Positions 1-7,969 of a stretch of 64,000 bases of DNA are shown here, piece after piece. The DNA lies in contig JAXMBH010000008.1 in the NCBI GenBank assembly GCA_046349975.1, forward strand, positions 172,429 through 236,428. Reading direction: 5' to 3'. This DNA comes from JABDGM01 sp046349975 (GTDB taxonomy: Bacteria > Planctomycetota > Planctomycetia > Pirellulales > Lacipirellulaceae). Every line of letters begins with the position of its first letter. The stretch's first letter is position 1. Both the position numbers and the translations under genes were made by a program. A model generated the notes under the pieces. The model was not told the origin of the DNA. It made no database searches and worked only from the letters and a program-made list of their open reading frames with translations.

Positions 1-334
1 TGACATTGTGTTCGAAGCCAGTGGAAACACTCGGGCGGCCGCCAGCGTTTTCGAGCCGTTGCGGCCGGGCGGACGGGTTGTATTCATCGGCATGCCCAGT
101 GGACCGATTCCCTACGATGTCGTGGGGGCCTCGGTCAAAGAAGCCAGCGTCGAACACGTCTTCCGATATGCGCACGTCTATCCTCGTGCGTTAGCGCTCC
201 TGGCCAGCGGTCGAATCAACGTAAAGCCCTTGATCACGAATCGCTTCTCGTTCGAAGACAGCGTCGCGGCGTTCGACTTTGCCTGCAACATGCCGGCGGC
301 CAGTGTGAAGGCCCAAATCGTCTTGGCCGATTGA
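1..334 (+). CDS. Zinc-type alcohol/polyol dehydrogenase, C-terminal part (5' end outside window)
   Basis: The open frame enters from the left edge (first full codon at base 2) and stops at 332-334. About 110 residues remain. They match the end of the NAD(P)-binding domain and C-terminus of medium-chain polyol dehydrogenases (sorbitol/xylitol dehydrogenase group): 'FEASGN' is the segment after the Rossmann core, 'LRPGGRVVFIGMP' the typical strand-turn, and the ending 'AVAAFDFA' followed by 'VKAQIVL' is common in this family, where the final 'K..I' strand closes the fold. Zinc ligands would be upstream and cannot be seen. The SDR dehydrogenase starting 45 bp downstream suggests a polyol/ketose oxidation pair in one transcript. 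Family assignment is good; the substrate is unknown. Confidence 0.8.
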   Translation, partial: DIVFEASGNTRAAASVFEPLRPGGRVVFIGMPSGPIPYDVVGASVKEASVEHVFRYAHVYPRALALLASGRINVKPLITNRFSFEDSVAAFDFACNMPAASVKAQIVLAD

Positions 335-379
335 CATATGGCCAAGCTAAAATGAAGTCCTAAAGAAACCACGGATACC

Positions 380-1156
380 ATGATTGATGTAAGTACGCAA
401 ACCAGTGAAAGAAACTTGCGGCCGATCCAGATTCAACTCACCGGTCAACGCGCCCTCGTTACTGGCGCGGGGAAAGGAATCGGGCGAGAAATCGCCAGAC
501 AACTTGCCGCTTGCGGGGCACAAGTAGTCGCGCTCAGCCGATCAAAAGACGACCTTGACCAGCTCGCAACCGAGGTGGGCTGCCTGCCGCTGGTGGCCGA
601 TTTGGCAGATCCGGCTGCTGCCGCCGACGCTGCGCAGCGAGCGGGTCCAATCGATTTATTGGTCAATAACGCCGGTATTTCGATACCCCAGTCGTTCCTG
701 ACTACAGCCGCTCAGGCTTTCGACCTGACCATGGCAATCAACGTTCGCGCGGTGATGATCGTCAGCCAAATCGTTGCCAAAGGAATGATCGAGCGCGGCC
801 GACCTGGAGCCATCGTCAATCTTTCCAGTCAAGCTTCGATGGTGGCTTTGGCCGATCACGCGGCATATTGCTCCTCCAAAGGCGCGCTCGACCAACTCAC
901 GCGAGTAATGGCGCTAGAGCTCGGTCCATATAACATCCGAGTAAATGCTGTAAATCCTACAGTCACCATGACTGACATGGGAAAAATGGCATGGCATGAT
1001 CCTGCCAAAAGAACGCCGATGCTCGCTCGAATTCCCTTAGGCAGGTTCGCTGAACCGCGTGATGTCGCGCAAGCCGTGGCCTTTTTGTTGAGCGATCAAT
1101 CCAACATGATTACTGGTGCAAGTCTGCCGGTAGATGGTGGATTCTTGGTGGCCTGA
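380..1156 (+). CDS. SDR family NAD(P)-dependent oxidoreductase (L-xylulose reductase-like)
   Basis: A 258-residue classical short-chain dehydrogenase. The nucleotide-binding glycine motif TGAGKGIG lies near residues 30-37, NNAG near residue 95, the catalytic Ser in 'VNLSSQAS' and the YxxxK pair in 'AAYCSSKGAL'. The C-terminus 'TGASLPVDGGF' is the usual SDR ending. The overall pattern (short N-terminus, 'VTGAGKGIGREIARQL', 'IDLLVNNAG') is closest to L-xylulose/diacetyl reductases, which interconvert xylulose and xylitol with NADPH; that substrate call is inference. It follows a polyol dehydrogenase fragment, so a sugar/polyol redox role fits. The start at 380 is an ATG; no strong ribosome site is evident. 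Confidence 0.85.
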   Translation: MIDVSTQTSERNLRPIQIQLTGQRALVTGAGKGIGREIARQLAACGAQVVALSRSKDDLDQLATEVGCLPLVADLADPAAAADAAQRAGPIDLLVNNAGISIPQSFLTTAAQAFDLTMAINVRAVMIVSQIVAKGMIERGRPGAIVNLSSQASMVALADHAAYCSSKGALDQLTRVMALELGPYNIRVNAVNPTVTMTDMGKMAWHDPAKRTPMLARIPLGRFAEPRDVAQAVAFLLSDQSNMITGASLPVDGGFLVA

Positions 1157-1300
1157 CGAGTGCGCATTTGCACAATCGGTGCTCATACCATGTCACCCTG
1201 AGCATTGCAGTAAACGTAGCAGGGCGAGTCCCATGCAAATCGAGTGCTGTTTTTCAGCTCTAATGTTCCGTTCACTAAAATGGCTACGGATTTTGCAGCG

Positions 1301-2569
1301 ATGAACATATCGGCGGCGTCTATGTGGTGTATTGGTCTCATTTGCCGACGGCATTATCATGCATGTCTCCTGGCAGCTCTGTGGCCCATTATGCTTTTGC
1401 AAAGCCTTTTCGCCCAACCGCTATTTCACGCATCGGTGGTTTTTCCAGCTGCCGACGGCGGTTACCAACAAGTCCGGATTCCCGGTCTAGTGGTTACGCA
1501 GAAAGGCACACTCCTGGCTTACGCCGAAGCGAGACATTCACCCGGCAAAGACTGGTCAGACATCGACATTGTTCTCCGGCGGAGCGTGGATGGCGGTCTC
1601 ACCTGGTCAAAAATCCAAGTGCTCGAAGACGGCAGTTTGTTTGCGGATCAACCACGAAATGCCGTCGCGCCCCGAAGCTTGTCGGAACAGCATTGGGTTA
1701 CATGCAATAACCCCGTGATGATCTGCGACCGGAGCGGAGCCATCCACTTCTTATACTGCGTTGAATACAATCGCTGTTTCTATCGTGTGAGTTCCGACGA
1801 CGGAACGACTTTCGGCCCTCCTGTCGAAATCACAGATTGCTTCAATGGTTTTCGTCAACATTACAATTGGAAAGTTATTGCGACTGGTCCCGGCCATGGA
1901 ATTCAACTCTCCGACGGACGCCTAATCGTTCCCGTCTGGTTGTCTTTGGCCACCGGCCGGAATGCGCATAGCCCATCTCGTACCGCCGTCATTTACAGCG
2001 ACGATCATGGAAAACAGTGGAATTGCGGCGGGATCGTACCCGACCGAGACTCGATGAATTGTTCCGAGTCTGCTGCCGTTGAACTTTCCGACGGAAGACT
2101 CATGCTGAATTTGCGCAACAATTCGCCGAGGAATCGGCGAGCGGTATCGTACAGCAGTAGCGGCGCGACAAATTGGAGCATTCCAGAATTCGTTGAACTC
2201 TATGAACCAGTCTGCATGGCGGGACTTGTTCGGAGCCCGAGTTCTCCGAAGGCTGCAAGTGGGTGCCTTCTGTTCAGCAATCCTGATCCGCGGCGCCTTG
2301 ATAGTAGTGGCCTCGCCAATGCCGCACGGCAACGCACAAACCTAACAATTCGTTTAAGCGACGACGACGGTCAAACGTGGTTGGAAAGCAGAACTATCGA
2401 CCCCAATCGAAGTGGATATAGCGACTTGGCAGTAGATCGCGATGGCATAATCTACTGCTTGTATGAGCAGGGGGCACCTAGCTCGCTTGTTTGCGCGCGC
2501 TTTAATCTTGAGTGGATCAAGAATAAGCAGGTGGAAGGAGACCGCGAAAATTTTGATAACAAGAACTAA
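1301..2569 (+). CDS. Exported sialidase-like glycosidase (BNR/Asp-box repeats)
   Basis: The reading frame is open from a GTG at 1244; I place the start at the ATG at 1301 (or 1322), because this puts a signal-peptide-like stretch (Arg-rich, then 'ACLLAALWPIMLLQSLFA') at the N-terminus. The mature part opens with the sialidase 'F/YRIP' motif (YQQVRIPGL) and carries four Asp-box-like turns: SVDGGLTW, SSDDGTTF, SDDHGKQW and SDDDGQTW, which mark blades of the six-bladed propeller. 'AYAEAR' after the RIP motif holds the usual Asp/Glu/Arg region. The fold suggests an exo-alpha-sialidase (GH33-like) releasing terminal acidic sugars outside the cell, though planctomycete homologues often have unknown substrates. 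Flanked upstream by sugar dehydrogenases; downstream is an IS remnant. Confidence 0.82.
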   Translation: MNISAASMWCIGLICRRHYHACLLAALWPIMLLQSLFAQPLFHASVVFPAADGGYQQVRIPGLVVTQKGTLLAYAEARHSPGKDWSDIDIVLRRSVDGGLTWSKIQVLEDGSLFADQPRNAVAPRSLSEQHWVTCNNPVMICDRSGAIHFLYCVEYNRCFYRVSSDDGTTFGPPVEITDCFNGFRQHYNWKVIATGPGHGIQLSDGRLIVPVWLSLATGRNAHSPSRTAVIYSDDHGKQWNCGGIVPDRDSMNCSESAAVELSDGRLMLNLRNNSPRNRRAVSYSSSGATNWSIPEFVELYEPVCMAGLVRSPSSPKAASGCLLFSNPDPRRLDSSGLANAARQRTNLTIRLSDDDGQTWLESRTIDPNRSGYSDLAVDRDGIIYCLYEQGAPSSLVCARFNLEWIKNKQVEGDRENFDNKN

Positions 2570-2706
2570 ATCCTTGCGCTGCGTGAGCGATGCAACGGTA
2601 ACATCTGAGAGCCAGAGCGATCATTGACAGGGATCGATAGAAGGTCGGCTGTCGGACGTAGTGGGTCCGTGGCTCGGTAAAAGCCGCCCCGAGTTTGGTC
2701 TCAAGC

Positions 2707-3037
2707 CGCTCGATTCAGTCTCCGCGGGACGAGCGATACGACGGTACGCTCGGCCATATTAGCTGGTTTCAATCCGCGCTCCCGCGTGGGGAGCGATGAA
2801 GATTCCTTGCGGGCACGGCTGGCCAAGCGCGGCATTGAATTGGTTTCCCCTCATCGAAGGAACCGCAAAAAGCCGCCCACGCAAGGTGGCCGAAAGCTTC
2901 GCCGCTACCGCCGACGCTGGAAAATCGAGCGCTCCATCGGCTGGCTGCAAAACTTCCGCCGGCTCGTTACGCGTTACGAATACTACGCTCATTTATTTAC
3001 GGATTTGTTCAACTTGCCTGCCTCATGGTCGTCATGA
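2707..3037 (+). pseudogene. IS5-family transposase remnant (C-terminal end)
   Basis: A short frame, open from a GTG at 2786, encodes about 83 residues resembling the end of IS5-type DDE transposases: 'LRARLAKRGIELVSP', then the basic 'YRRRWKIERSIGWLQNFRR' carrying the catalytic Glu of the DDE triad, then 'LVTRYEYYAHLF'. The N-terminal half with the two Asp residues is absent and no intact terminal inverted repeats are visible, so this is a dead fragment. The weakly similar bases before 2786 ('GYD'-like region) are degenerate. It lies directly before the serpin-Hint gene and is a sign of past insertion at this junction. Confidence 0.65.
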
Positions 3038-3249
3038 GGAGGTTTTGAAATGGCTTCTAGTCAACCGACTGCGTAAAGTAAGAGCTTGAATCATCTTGCG
3101 TGCCACCGCCAGGTCAGCGTCGTCAGACATTCGGCCGCGACGACAGCTGTCAATCGGCAGACTGCAAGTTGCCACGTGATTACAAATAGAGAACGAAACA
3201 CCTACAATGTCGCTTGGAACCGGCTGCTACTCGATAGTGAGGAAACACG

Positions 3250-5517
3250 ATGTTATTCACAAGAATCGCGCGTGCCGATCGGACTCGTGAAATGAGCAAG
3301 CTGCGACTGCGCCGCCTCCATCTCGAGCGTCTGGAAGGGCGTTTGGTGTTGAGTGCAACCGCCACTCAGGCGGTGAATCAATTCGCCATGGATGTCTACG
3401 AGCACCTCCAGCAAGAGCAAGGCAATCTGTTCTTCTCGCCGCTGAGTATTTCAGCCGGGCTCGCAATGACATATGCCGGTGCCGCCGGCCAAACTGCTGC
3501 TGAGATGGGGCAGGTATTGGGGATCGACCCAGGCATCCACGCGTCGTTCGCCAACTTATTGGCGTCGTTCGAGCAACGCCAGTTATCAAATTTGGTCTTC
3601 GATCCAACTGACCCCCTTCACCCGTTCAAGTTTGTCGACCGCTTCAAGCTCAGCACCTCGAACGCGATTTGGCCCCAATCAGGTCTGCCGGTCCACGGTC
3701 AGTTCATCAACACCATCGAGACGAATTACGACGGCCACGTTCAGAGTGTCGATTATGCCAACCCGCTCCAGGCAGAGGACCTCATCAATGACTGGGTTGC
3801 CGATCAAACGAACGGCCGAATTCAGAATTTGGTCAGCGGCCTCTCGCCGGCAACAGCGATGGTGCTGACCAATACGATCTTCTTCAATTCTCTCTGGGAC
3901 GTGCCGTTTGATCCGCGATTTACCGCTTCACGTTCATTTCAACGCGGGCCTGGAGATGTCATTTCGGCCCCCCAAATGCAGACGCAGGGGAAGTTTGCGA
4001 TCACGCAGATCGGCGGCTTCCGCGTGCTGGACATGCCGATGGGGAATGGTAACTCATCGATGGTAGTGCTGCTTCCTTCCGACCCAAACGGCGCAGGCTA
4101 TTTGACCAATGAAGTACTTCAAGGAGTGGAAGGCTGGCTAGAAAGCTCGCCAACGCTGAAGTTGGAAGACGTAGCATTTCCACGATTTCAGACAACTGTT
4201 GAGACGGGGCTCAATGAACTGCTGGTGGGGCTCGGGATGTCGAGTGCATTCTCGGCAGCCACCGCAGATTTTTCGTCAATGACGGACGCGGCGGTATTCA
4301 TTGACAAAGTGTTCCACAAGGCCACCATCGACGTCACCGAGCAGGGGACTCAGGCTGCGGCGGCGACTGAAGTACAAATCGCTATCTGCTTCACCGCAGG
4401 GACGCCCATCCTGACACTTGAAGGCGCCAAGCCGATTGAGCTCTTACAGGCGGGTGAATTCGTTCTGGCCCGCGATGAAAAGAACGCGCATGGAGAGATT
4501 GAAGCAAAGAAGATCACCGAGACGCATTGCACTACGGCAGAAGTGCTTGAGCTGCACGTGCGCGGAAAGGCCATTCGCACGACGAAACAGCATCCGTTCT
4601 ATGTCGTGGGGCAGGGCTGGACCGTCGCGCACAAGATCCGCGTTGGAGATTATCTCGCCACGAATCAGCGCGAGCCGGCAGTTGTCGACAAAGTCGTCGA
4701 GACGGGAGAAACCGAGAAGGTCTACAACCTGACTGTTGCGGACCATAAGACTTTTTTCGTGGGCGGCAACGAGTGGGGTTTTGCTGTTTGGACGCACAAC
4801 ATCTGCGGCTCTGGCACCGAGTTTATTGTCAACCGTCCGTTTCACTTTCTGATCCGCGACAACGTGACTTCCACGATCGCCTTCATGGGACGCATCAACG
4901 ATCCTTCACAGCTGCAGAACAATGTCAATCCAACGGTGACCTCGGTGAGTGGCGATTACAATCGCGATGGCAACGTCGATAACCAGGACTACCTGGCATG
5001 GAGGGGAACCTTTGGTCAAACCGGGGCGGGTTTGGCGACTGATGGAAACACCAACAGCGTCGTCGATGCTGCCGACTATATTGTTTGGCGTCATAATCAA
5101 CAGGCAAGTTTATCGCCGCCTTGTTCGGCCTCACAATTACCTGAGTCGGCGCAGTTGACGGCATCATCTGGCACAGCGGAAGTATCAACCGGCATGAACG
5201 AGAATCAACTGGTGTCACATTTGGCCGTTGATGCGAGCCTCTCCAGCCTTGAATCCGCATCGCTGCTCGCGCCGCAACTATCTCGTGCTGCGCCGGTGTT
5301 CGAAAGTCGGCTGCAATTACCTTTTCGATCCTTGGACGTCGGTGAAGAAGACTTGCTCCTGATCGCGGCGAGTGTCATACAGGATCGATCCGTGAACGCA
5401 TCGAGCGCTGCGATCACAGCGTCCGAGCTGTCAGAGTCAGGCGCGTCTTGGGATGAGGCGTTTGAGGAACTGGGGAATAATGCCGGCCTGGGCGAATCGG
5501 TAGCGGCTCAGCTTTGA
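3250..5517 (+). CDS. Secreted serpin with a Hint (intein-like) domain in the reactive-centre loop, plus dockerin
   Basis: 755 residues; ATG preceded by GAGGAA at 3239-3244. Order: residues 15-36 basic and ending 'LERLEGRLVLSA', the planctomycete export-type N-terminus; 38-379 serpin body ('GNLFFSPLSISAGLAMTYAGA', 'TNTIFFNSLWDVPF') up to the proximal hinge EQGTQAAAAT at 364-373; 380-517 Hint domain with first Cys (CFTAGTPI), block-B 'TTKQHPF' (His448), 'VYNLTVADHKTFFVGG' and terminal His516-Asn517; 518-552 remaining serpin (NRPFHFLIRDN, IAFMGRINDP); 567-615 two dockerin-like repeats (GDYNRDGNVDNQDY and a second with VVDAADY); then a low-complexity tail. Counting from P15 (Gly366), the Hint Cys380 falls exactly at P1. 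The residue after Asn517 is Ile, then Cys519, so canonical splicing is doubtful. Serpins trap proteases with this loop; Hint domains self-cleave or splice. Dockerin suggests surface anchoring. Confidence 0.9.
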   Translation: MLFTRIARADRTREMSKLRLRRLHLERLEGRLVLSATATQAVNQFAMDVYEHLQQEQGNLFFSPLSISAGLAMTYAGAAGQTAAEMGQVLGIDPGIHASFANLLASFEQRQLSNLVFDPTDPLHPFKFVDRFKLSTSNAIWPQSGLPVHGQFINTIETNYDGHVQSVDYANPLQAEDLINDWVADQTNGRIQNLVSGLSPATAMVLTNTIFFNSLWDVPFDPRFTASRSFQRGPGDVISAPQMQTQGKFAITQIGGFRVLDMPMGNGNSSMVVLLPSDPNGAGYLTNEVLQGVEGWLESSPTLKLEDVAFPRFQTTVETGLNELLVGLGMSSAFSAATADFSSMTDAAVFIDKVFHKATIDVTEQGTQAAAATEVQIAICFTAGTPILTLEGAKPIELLQAGEFVLARDEKNAHGEIEAKKITETHCTTAEVLELHVRGKAIRTTKQHPFYVVGQGWTVAHKIRVGDYLATNQREPAVVDKVVETGETEKVYNLTVADHKTFFVGGNEWGFAVWTHNICGSGTEFIVNRPFHFLIRDNVTSTIAFMGRINDPSQLQNNVNPTVTSVSGDYNRDGNVDNQDYLAWRGTFGQTGAGLATDGNTNSVVDAADYIVWRHNQQASLSPPCSASQLPESAQLTASSGTAEVSTGMNENQLVSHLAVDASLSSLESASLLAPQLSRAAPVFESRLQLPFRSLDVGEEDLLLIAASVIQDRSVNASSAAITASELSESGASWDEAFEELGNNAGLGESVAAQL
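4387..4800 (+). other. Hint/intein-like domain coding segment within the serpin gene
   Basis: In-frame 414-bp segment (138 residues) encoding the Hint domain from TGC (Cys380) to AAC (Asn517). It has no homing-endonuclease insert, so it is mini-intein sized, and its motifs resemble polymorphic-toxin and bacterial-intein-like Hint domains: CFTAGTPILT, T-x-x-H in 'TTKQHPF', 'GDYLA', 'VYNLTV', 'FFVGG' and C-terminal 'VWTHN'. The protein on either side aligns with consecutive positions of one serpin loop, so the boundaries are sharp. Confidence 0.88.
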
Positions 5518-5672
5518 AGGTCGCTGCTCATGACGCGCGGGCAGATACGGGCCGCTCGGCACTCGATGCGCCGCCGGATGTAACTGCGGCAGAGATCTGG
5601 AATCGCAAGCAGCCCCGATTTTTCCTCAGATTGATAGACAAATCGCGTTCCCCGGCGCATCTTACTAATTAG

Positions 5673-6236
5673 ATGACCGGCGAAAATAACTTCAATGACC
5701 GTGTCCGCGATTGTACGGCTCGGCTCCAAACCTGTGGGGTCGATGCCCTGGGGATGTTATTTGACCTCACCTCCAATCGGCTCGTGCGGTTCGCCGTTGC
5801 GATTACCCGCAATCAGCACGATGCGGAAGACTGCGTGCAGGCGGCCCTCGTGCGGGTCGCACGTGAGCCCAGCCTCCTGGCCACAATCAACTGCCCGTGG
5901 TCGTACTTGCTGCGCATGGTGCGCAACGAAGCTTTGCTCATCGGTCGCAGAAAGCGCGCTCGCCCCATGCTCTGCGATCTCACCGATCTGGTTACGATCC
6001 GCCGCGTCGATGAGCTCGAGCAGGAAGAGACGCATCGCGAAGTATGGTTGGCCATTCGCGAACTGCCTGCGGAACAAGCCGAAGTTATTGTTCTGAAGAT
6101 TTGGGAGGAAATGACCTTCGCGCAAATTGGCCAAATCCTGGAAACTTCACCCAACACTGTCGCCAGCCGCTATCAATACGCAATTGGTAAGCTCTCGAAG
6201 CGTTTGTCGAATTCCTATCGAGAGGCCCAGTCGTGA
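5673..6236 (+). CDS. ECF-type RNA polymerase sigma factor
   Basis: 187 residues with the two-domain layout of ECF sigma factors. Region 2: 'LFDLTSNRLVRFAVAITRNQHDAEDCVQAALVRV' holds the DAED core-binding motif; 'PWSYLLRMVRNEALLIGRRKRAR' continues region 2.4. Region 4: 'IRELPAEQAEVIVLKIWEEMTFAQIGQILETSPNTVASRYQYAIGKL' is a clear helix-turn-helix for the -35 element. It lies 155 bp after the serpin gene and overlaps the next small membrane-protein gene by 4 bp (GTGA), followed by the pilus/secretion-like cluster, so it may control that cluster; this is inference. No zinc-binding anti-sigma gene with an HxxxCxxC motif is seen. Confidence 0.88.
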   Translation: MTGENNFNDRVRDCTARLQTCGVDALGMLFDLTSNRLVRFAVAITRNQHDAEDCVQAALVRVAREPSLLATINCPWSYLLRMVRNEALLIGRRKRARPMLCDLTDLVTIRRVDELEQEETHREVWLAIRELPAEQAEVIVLKIWEEMTFAQIGQILETSPNTVASRYQYAIGKLSKRLSNSYREAQS

Positions 6237-6622
6237 CTAGCCGACAACCCTGGGACAATCCGCTGGACGATGTCGAAGCGCTCGTGCGAGCAGCCGGTGG
6301 CTATGTGCGCGCATCAGATGACTTGCGGCCGCGCGTGCTCGAGGCCGCGCGAACGCAGTATGCCGAACGACGGACGCAAAGCTGCCTCCGACGCGTGGCA
6401 ATGTTCGTGGTGTTGCTGGCAGTGTTCACGACTGTGTACCAACCAGATCGCGATGTTTCGCCGTTAAGCGGCGCCGGTCAAGCGGTTATGGCTGACTTCG
6501 ATGAGTGGATCTTGCCGACCACAAACGCCACACCGCGCAATGGCGACGCTGACTGGCGCATTCTTGACGCCTTCACTAAGCTCCGCCGACAACAAGCACA
6601 GCTTCTTCGCTTCGAAATCTAG
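6233..6622 (+). CDS. Small single-span membrane protein, unknown function
   Basis: 129 residues from a GTG that overlaps the sigma-factor stop by four bases, a strong hint of translational coupling. Residues 1-50 are soluble and charged; one transmembrane helix 'RVAMFVVLLAVFTTVYQ' lies near 53-70; the remaining ~60 residues would be outside the cytoplasm. The arrangement (sigma factor then one-pass membrane protein with a cytoplasmic N-terminus) resembles sigma/anti-sigma pairs, but no recognised anti-sigma motif is visible, so I do not assign that role. It could equally be a structural part of the following secretion-like cluster. Confidence 0.65.
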   Translation: MTSRQPWDNPLDDVEALVRAAGGYVRASDDLRPRVLEAARTQYAERRTQSCLRRVAMFVVLLAVFTTVYQPDRDVSPLSGAGQAVMADFDEWILPTTNATPRNGDADWRILDAFTKLRRQQAQLLRFEI

Positions 6623-6903
6623 CGGTCGTTGTGCTCTCCCTTCCCTTTGCTCAGTTCTACCGGCCGTTCAGCACTCTTGAGCCGCCGTGCTCGGAGAGCT
6701 ATCTGCCCCACTTCATCTCATCGCTTGATCGCCGTGGCAATCCACGGCTGCCTGTGCCCCACTCTCCTAAACAAAATTCTGGCTGTCGCGCATCTGTCAT
6801 TTAGAAAAGCGCGTTGACTCGCGCCGGAACAGAATCTCAAGACCGCATCGTACCAGGCACGATTGCCTCGTCCTTGTGGTCGCCTCGTCTGCGCCGGGAC
6901 TGC
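6623..6903. other. Intergenic spacer, no gene supported
   Basis: About 280 bp between the small membrane protein and the first GspF-like gene. The downstream frame is open further upstream (to a TTG at 6814), but residues encoded there do not resemble the family. No convincing promoter or hairpin was seen. Confidence 0.4.
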
Positions 6904-7959
6904 ATGGACACTGCATCCGTCGATGATTTTCAGGCCCTGAACGAGCACTTGGCTGCATTGGTCGCGGCCGGTGTGCCGCTCGATGTTGGACTCTCAGGCG
7001 GTGAACATACCGCCGACAATGAACTGAAACGCATTGGTGCGACTGTTTCCCGTCGGCTCCACCGAGGCGAGACCTTTAGTGAAGCGCTCGATGATGACGC
7101 CGATATGCCAGCAGCCTATCGCAGCGCCATGCAATTCGGTCTTCGCTCCGGCGACTTGACTTCGGCACTGCCCGGCGCGAGTCTGGTCGCTCAATCGATG
7201 GATGATTCACGCCGGGCTGTTGAAACATCGTTCGTTTATCCGGCTATCATCTGCGCGTTGGCGTACGTCGGCCTGTTGGGATTCAGCCGCTACTTAACGC
7301 CCGTTCTGCAATCGCTGTATGCGAGTTTGAAAGTCCCCCCTGGCCGTGGCGTGCACGCGCTGCAGGTGATTTCCGCCGCCCTGCCGTACTGGGCGATCGG
7401 CCTGCCCGTTGTGTTTGTCGTGGTCTGGCTGTGGTGGGCGCGATCGCGGCGCACCGCCGAAAGCCGCCTTGCTGTACAAGGCCCATTACGTTGGCTGCCG
7501 GGCACGAAGAAGATCCTCTTGCATGAGCAGTGGGCGCGTTTTGCCAGCTCACTTGCGGAGTTACTCGCTCACGAAACGCCGCTGAACGAGGCTTTGCCGA
7601 TTGCGGCCAATCTCAGCGGCGATGCCCGTCTGCTGGCCGGTGCTCTGGCAATTGCAGCGGCCAAACCTACTGAGCAATTGCCGCCGTATGACGGCGATAT
7701 TGCCCTCCATTTTCCACCTTTCTTGCGGTGGTCACTCTGGCACGGCGATTCCACGACAGGCCTTGTGCGGGCGCTCGAAATCGCGGCCCGACTGTATCGC
7801 GAATCAGCCGAGCGCCGCGCTGAGCGGCAGCGCGTGTTGCTACCCATCACGGTGCTCGTCGTAATTGGCGGTACTGTAACATTACTCTACGGCTTGGCCT
7901 TATTTGTTCCATTGACTGAACTTCTCCGCACGGTGGCTGCCGCGCCCCACGGAGCGTGA
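6904..7959 (+). CDS. GspF/PilC-like inner-membrane protein 1
   Basis: About 351 residues from the ATG at 6904; the frame is open from a TTG at 6814, but the family similarity begins after 6904. Two type II secretion F domains are recognisable. The first (residues ~15-130) has 'LAALVAAGVPLDVGL' and 'QFGLRSGDL', the hallmark 'G...G.L' helix pair, then a membrane helix 'YPAIICALAYVGLLGF' and a second one 'AIGLPVVFVVVWLWWA'. The second F domain starts near 'EQWARFASSLAELLAHETPLNEAL' and ends with the membrane helix 'LLPITVLVVIGGTVTLLYGLALFVPL'. GspF/PilC proteins are the platform that couples the assembly ATPase to pseudopilins. It is the first of three such genes; 10 bp separate it from the next. 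Confidence 0.8.
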   Translation: MDTASVDDFQALNEHLAALVAAGVPLDVGLSGGEHTADNELKRIGATVSRRLHRGETFSEALDDDADMPAAYRSAMQFGLRSGDLTSALPGASLVAQSMDDSRRAVETSFVYPAIICALAYVGLLGFSRYLTPVLQSLYASLKVPPGRGVHALQVISAALPYWAIGLPVVFVVVWLWWARSRRTAESRLAVQGPLRWLPGTKKILLHEQWARFASSLAELLAHETPLNEALPIAANLSGDARLLAGALAIAAAKPTEQLPPYDGDIALHFPPFLRWSLWHGDSTTGLVRALEIAARLYRESAERRAERQRVLLPITVLVVIGGTVTLLYGLALFVPLTELLRTVAAAPHGA

Positions 7960-7969
7960 AGGCTAGTAT

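Noticed and set aside
4387..4800. Hint segment as a separate inserted gene or mobile intein with endonuclease
   Set aside because: It is in frame with the serpin, has no start of its own and no endonuclease motifs.
6233..6622. Calling the small membrane protein an anti-sigma factor
   Set aside because: Position fits, but no anti-sigma motif is visible, so it is left as unknown.
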